DNA from: an uncultured Woeseiaceae bacterium
Lineage (GTDB): Bacteria > Pseudomonadota > Gammaproteobacteria > Steroidobacterales > Woeseiaceae
Direction of reading: 5' to 3'
Assembly (NCBI GenBank): GCA_905480215.1
Contig: CAJQPL010000082.1
Coordinates: 1 to 34,307, forward strand
DNA: 34,307 bases
The notes beneath the pieces were generated by a model. That model was given only the letters and a program-made list of their open reading frames with translations, ran no database searches and had not been told where the DNA came from. Made by a program: the position numbers and the translations under genes. Positions 30,548 to 34,307 of this stretch are shown piece after piece; position 1 is the stretch's first letter; each line of letters starts with the position of its first letter.

Positions 30548-32704
30548 ATGGATTATGCCGCCGCAATATTATCGAAACTACCGGGCGCGAATAAGCGCGA
30601 CCACGGTGTGCGCCGACTGATCGAAACGCTTGAGTCTTATTTGCCAGCAGAGCAACTCGAGACAATTACGGCCGCCTACGAGTTTGGTGCAAACGCACAT
30701 ACCGGGCAAGTACGTAAAACCGGAGAAGCCTACATTACGCATCCGGTCGCGGTGGCGCAGGAACTCGCCGAAATGCACCTCGACGCCGAGGCTATCACCG
30801 CCGCAATTTTGCACGACACTGTCGAAGACACCGCCGCTTCTCTGGATGACATCAGCGAACGCTTTGGCAGTGAAGTCGCATTGTTGGTCGACGGTGTAAG
30901 CAAACTCGATCAAATCCAATTTCGCAGTCACGCCGAGGCGCAAGCCGAAAGTTTCCGCAAAATGATGTTGGCGATGATTGAGGATATTCGCGTCATTCTC
31001 GTCAAGCTCGCGGATCGTTTACACAACATGCAAACGCTCGGTGCGATGCCACTGGACAAGAAAAAGCGCATTGCCAGAGAGACTCTTGACATCTACGCGC
31101 CGATCGCAAATCGATTAGGCATCAACCGACTAAAGGTGCAACTCGAAGACTTAGGTTTTAAACATCTATACCCGTTTCGTTACCGCGTTCTCGAGACTGC
31201 CCTAAAAAAGAGTAAGGGCAGTCAGAAACAGATCGTCAAGAAAATTTCCGAAGAATTCATTTCGATACTGGCCGATGAAAACCTCAAGGCGGAAGTACTG
31301 GGTCGCGAGAAACATCTCTACAGCATCTATAAGAAGATGGCGGGTAAGCGCATATTACTGTCTGACGTTGTTGATGTTTACGGGTTTCGAATCATCACTG
31401 AGGACGTAAACACCTGTTACCAGATTCTTGGACTGGTGCACGGCTTATACAAGCCGATGCCTGGACGTTTCAAGGACTACATTGCGATACCCAGGATTAA
31501 TGGTTATCAATCCTTGCACACCACATTGTTTGGACCCCAGGGCCTGCCACTCGAAGTGCAGATTCGCACACAGGAAATGGATCGCCTTGCCGAATCCGGC
31601 GTTGCCTCACACTGGATATACAAAGCAGAAGAAAAATCTGATGCCAGCCCGCAGCGGCGAACTCGCGCGTGGTTAGCCAACCTTGACGAATTACAGCAAT
31701 CGGGCACCTCAGAAGAATTTCTTGAAAGCGTAAAAGTCGATTTGTTTCCTGACAAAATTTACGTGTTCACTCCCGATGGCGACATCATACCGCTGCCGAA
31801 AGGTGCAACCGCAGTGGACTTTGCTTATGCCGTGCACACCGATATCGGCGATCGTTGCATCGCAGCAAAAGTTAACCGCGGGCTTGTACCATTGCAAACC
31901 GAACTGCAGAACAGTCAAGCCGTACAGATAATTACGTCGAAGGGCGCCAAACCCAATCCGAACTGGCTGACGTTTGTGCGCACTGCAAAAGCGAGAACGG
32001 CAATTCGCCATCACATGAAGGATTTGCGAGTGTCGGAGTCCGTTGACCTCGGTAAGCGCTTACTCGACCGTTCTTTGAAAGACCTGGGTTCATCGTTACG
32101 CAAGGTCGGCAAAGTGCGCATGGCCGAATCGCTTGAACAGCTCGGCCTGGTCAACACCGACGAGTTGTTTGAACAGGTCGGCCTGGGAGAACGACTTGCG
32201 CCGTTGACGGCGCGGGTACTTGTCGGCGGCAGCATCAACGATGATGACCAACAGGACGCAGCAAGCCTTGTTATTGCCGGCACGGAAGGCATGGTCGTCG
32301 CTTACGGGAAATGCTGCCATCCGATACCAGGCGACGATGTGATGGGCTATCTAACAGCCGGGCGCGGCGTCGTCATTCACCGCAACCAGTGCGGCAATCT
32401 CTCGAATTTTCGCAAGCAGCCTGAAAAGTGGATATCGGTGACCTGGGAGACGAACATCGAGCGCGGCTTCAACTCGCAGATTCACATCGACACTCGTAAC
32501 AAGCCGGGCGTGCTCGCCGAAGTCGCTGCGACAATCGCGGATTGCGATTCAAATATAGAGCAAGTCGAAGTGCGTGGGCGGCACGATGATTGCTCGATAT
32601 TGTCATTCTTATTGCTAGTAAAAGACCGTGTGCACCTGGCGCGAATCATGCGCAGTGTGCGTAATATGAAAAACGTAATTCGCGTAACGCGCGAATGTGC
32701 TTAA
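30548..32704 (+). CDS. spoT: Bifunctional (p)ppGpp synthetase/hydrolase SpoT
   Basis: A 718-aa RelA/SpoT homologue that controls the stringent response. The N-terminal hydrolase domain keeps its HD motif: [13 protein letters not shown] (about 59) and [11 protein letters not shown] (His-Asp at about 89-90), plus [14 protein letters not shown]. The synthetase domain has [25 protein letters not shown] and [15 protein letters not shown] domain follows (about 395-455, [29 protein letters not shown]), then the zinc-finger/helical region ([26 protein letters not shown]) and a C-terminal ACT domain (about 640-715). Both catalytic parts look intact, so it may make and degrade ppGpp. The start is ATG at 30548, 57 bp after rpoZ. 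Confidence 0.97.
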   Translation: MDYAAAILSKLPGANKRDHGVRRLIETLESYLPAEQLETITAAYEFGANAHTGQVRKTGEAYITHPVAVAQELAEMHLDAEAITAAILHDTVEDTAASLDDISERFGSEVALLVDGVSKLDQIQFRSHAEAQAESFRKMMLAMIEDIRVILVKLADRLHNMQTLGAMPLDKKKRIARETLDIYAPIANRLGINRLKVQLEDLGFKHLYPFRYRVLETALKKSKGSQKQIVKKISEEFISILADENLKAEVLGREKHLYSIYKKMAGKRILLSDVVDVYGFRIITEDVNTCYQILGLVHGLYKPMPGRFKDYIAIPRINGYQSLHTTLFGPQGLPLEVQIRTQEMDRLAESGVASHWIYKAEEKSDASPQRRTRAWLANLDELQQSGTSEEFLESVKVDLFPDKIYVFTPDGDIIPLPKGATAVDFAYAVHTDIGDRCIAAKVNRGLVPLQTELQNSQAVQIITSKGAKPNPNWLTFVRTAKARTAIRHHMKDLRVSESVDLGKRLLDRSLKDLGSSLRKVGKVRMAESLEQLGLVNTDELFEQVGLGERLAPLTARVLVGGSINDDDQQDAASLVIAGTEGMVVAYGKCCHPIPGDDVMGYLTAGRGVVIHRNQCGNLSNFRKQPEKWISVTWETNIERGFNSQIHIDTRNKPGVLAEVAATIADCDSNIEQVEVRGRHDDCSILSFLLLVKDRVHLARIMRSVRNMKNVIRVTRECA

Positions 32705-32723
32705 GGACAGGGCAGAAAAGCTA

Positions 32724-33104
32724 ATGAGCAAGAAAACTTTACACACTGACAAAGCGCCGGCAGCGATCGGCACCTACTCGCAGGCAGCTGTCGGCGGTGG
32801 CCTGACATTCCTTTCCGGGCAAATCCCGTTGGTCCCGGAAACGATGGAAGTTGTTGCGGGCGATTTTGAGGCGAGGGCGGTACAGGTTTTCGAGAATCTA
32901 AAAGCACTGGCAGCGGAGGCTGGCGGCACGCTAAACGATGCCGTGAAGGTTACTGTTTTCCTTACTGACCTCGACAATTTCGCGACCGTCAATTCGGTTA
33001 TGGAGCGTTATTTCGATCAACCTTACCCGGCACGCGCTGCGGTTGGCGTCGCGTCGCTGCCCAAGGGCGTCGACGTTGAGGCAGACGCCGTCCTTGCAAT
33101 CTGA
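32724..33104 (+). CDS. ridA: RidA family enamine/imine deaminase
   Basis: A 126-aa YjgF/YER057c/UK114 protein that hydrolyses reactive 2-aminoacrylate and related enamines. Sequence landmarks are the N-terminal [51 protein letters not shown] and the C-terminal [25 protein letters not shown], with the conserved Arg in PARAAV. The ATG at 32724 ([12 protein letters not shown]) fits the family length; the longer frame overlaps spoT. It lies 19 bp after spoT and overlaps recG by 11 bp. This ridA position between spoT and recG is common in gammaproteobacteria other than enterics. Confidence 0.96.
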   Translation: MSKKTLHTDKAPAAIGTYSQAAVGGGLTFLSGQIPLVPETMEVVAGDFEARAVQVFENLKALAAEAGGTLNDAVKVTVFLTDLDNFATVNSVMERYFDQPYPARAAVGVASLPKGVDVEADAVLAI

Positions 33105-34307
33105 TTCACCACTAACAGCACTGAAAGGCGTCGGTCCGGCGCTCGCAAAGAGGCTCGAAAAACTCGACCTGTATCGAGTTGAAGATCTGCTGTTCCTGCT
33201 ACCGTTGCGTTATGAGGACCGCACGCAACTCGTTAAAATTGGCGCTCTGCAAGCGGGTAGCCGCTGTCTGGTGAGTGGTGAAGTGTTGCTCGCTGAGACC
33301 GTGTATCGAGGCCGGCGTAACCTGCTGGTGCGAATCACTGACGGCAGCGCGCAACTAACCTTGCGATTCTTTCATTTTTCGCGGCAACAGCAAGCACAAT
33401 TCAAAGCCGGCATTCATATCACTTGCTTCGGCGAAGCCAGACGCGGCAATAATGGCTTCGAGATGATCCACCCGGAATATCGCGTCCTGCGTGAAGGTCA
33501 GGATGCCGCAACCGATGACTCTCTGACCGCAATCTACCCGGCTACCGAAGGTGTACAACAAGGGCGTTTGCGAAGCCTCACCGACCAGGCATTGCAACAG
33601 ATGGCTGCAGCACCGCCGCAGGAATTACTGCCCCTGGAAGTCACGAAAAAGCTCGGCATGCCGTCGCTGGCCGACGCTATCAATTACTTACATCGCCCAC
33701 CACCGGATGCCGACACACAGCGACTGATTGATGGCAGTCATCCGTGCCAACAGCGCTTGGCGTTCGAGGAATTACTTGCGCACTACCTGAGTTTGCGCGG
33801 TTTGCGAGCTTTGGCTGCAACAGAACCCGCTGTGGCATTGATTGATGGTAACGAAGACGTCAGCAACTTCGTCGGCGATCTGCCATTCAAACTCACCGAT
33901 GCACAACAACGCGTTAGCGACGATATCCTCGCTGACTTGTCGCAACCGCACCCTATGATGCGCTTGATTCAGGGTGATGTCGGATCCGGAAAAACTGTGG
34001 TTGCGGCAATTGCCTGTATCAAGGCGATCGCATGTGGTGTGCAGGCAGTAATCATGGCGCCAACAGAAATACTGGCAGAACAACATTGGCGCAGCTTTTC
34101 AGAATGGTTTCGTCCATTGGGATTTGAGCCGGCATGGTTGAGCGGCAGCCAACGGGTTGCGGCGCGACGCGCATCCCTTGCGGCAATTGCAAATGGCGAC
34201 GCGAAGTTGATCGTTGGCACGCACGCGCTGTTTCAGGACGGTGTCGACTTTCATCGACTTGGCTTGGTCGTCATCGATGAACAGCACCGCTTTGGTGTGC
34301 ATCAACG
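33094..34307 (+). CDS. recG: ATP-dependent DNA helicase RecG, N-terminal part (3' end outside window)
   Basis: The first 404 residues of RecG, which drives regression and branch migration of stalled forks and Holliday junctions. The wedge domain shows [41 protein letters not shown] at the N-terminus. The helicase domain shows Walker [12 protein letters not shown] (about residue 295), [18 protein letters not shown] and the DEQH box in [11 protein letters not shown]. The frame has no ATG or GTG start near the expected N-terminus. TTG at 33094 ([15 protein letters not shown]) fits best and has GAGG 12 bases upstream; TTG at 33076 is the alternative. The start overlaps the ridA stop by 11 bp, which suggests coupling. 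Confidence 0.95.
   Translation, partial: MQSDSPLTALKGVGPALAKRLEKLDLYRVEDLLFLLPLRYEDRTQLVKIGALQAGSRCLVSGEVLLAETVYRGRRNLLVRITDGSAQLTLRFFHFSRQQQAQFKAGIHITCFGEARRGNNGFEMIHPEYRVLREGQDAATDDSLTAIYPATEGVQQGRLRSLTDQALQQMAAAPPQELLPLEVTKKLGMPSLADAINYLHRPPPDADTQRLIDGSHPCQQRLAFEELLAHYLSLRGLRALAATEPAVALIDGNEDVSNFVGDLPFKLTDAQQRVSDDILADLSQPHPMMRLIQGDVGSGKTVVAAIACIKAIACGVQAVIMAPTEILAEQHWRSFSEWFRPLGFEPAWLSGSQRVAARRASLAAIANGDAKLIVGTHALFQDGVDFHRLGLVVIDEQHRFGVHQ

Overview
The window is a gene-dense piece of a gammaproteobacterial chromosome. The evidence is gene order: pilMNOPQ-aroK-aroB, gmk-rpoZ-spoT-ridA-recG, ybbA-ybbP-tesA and hemW-rdgB-rph are all typical of that class. Type IV pilus genes and a proteobacterial-type citrate synthase agree with this. 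I cannot place it at genus level. I see no insertion sequence, prophage, CRISPR array, tRNA or rRNA.

Layout. 1-1302 is the 3' part of PEP carboxylase. It converges on a nitroreductase gene (1311-1984, -) that is frameshifted at an A4/T4 run. A YcgN-family cysteine-cluster gene (-) and a 2-hydroxyacid dehydrogenase gene (+) diverge from about 2430. A Nudix hydrolase gene and the YbbP/YbbA ABC transporter genes (-, 3443-7058) overlap at their ends and diverge from tesA (+), whose start codon overlaps that of ybbA. An acyl-CoA ligase gene and a small exported cupin gene follow (+, 7713-9741).

From 19464 down to 9830 ten minus-strand genes run in one direction: pilM-N-O-P-Q, a clear intrinsic terminator, aroK-aroB-dgt-pyrF-hemE. 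They cover pilus assembly and the outer-membrane secretin, then shikimate, nucleotide and haem biosynthesis. Diverging from pilM is mrcA (PBP1A), followed by a hypothetical gene (22445-23056). This converges on gltA; rpmE lies upstream of gltA on the same strand. A 393-bp AT-rich gap (24799-25191) carries a tight cluster of DnaA-box sequences. Then come hemW-rdgB-rph and a PP2C phosphatase gene (-). Opposite them are yicC, gmk, rpoZ, spoT, ridA and the 5' part of recG (+).

Most of this is core housekeeping DNA. The most unusual signals are non-coding. Two long hairpins, in the convergent gaps at 9750-9828 and 23055-23145, have unrelated stems but an identical 23-nt loop. A DnaA-box inverted repeat sits beside AT-rich DNA upstream of rpmE. 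Smaller oddities are the ybbA/tesA start-codon overlap, a 17-bp tandem duplication across the tesA stop codon, and the nitroreductase frameshift.
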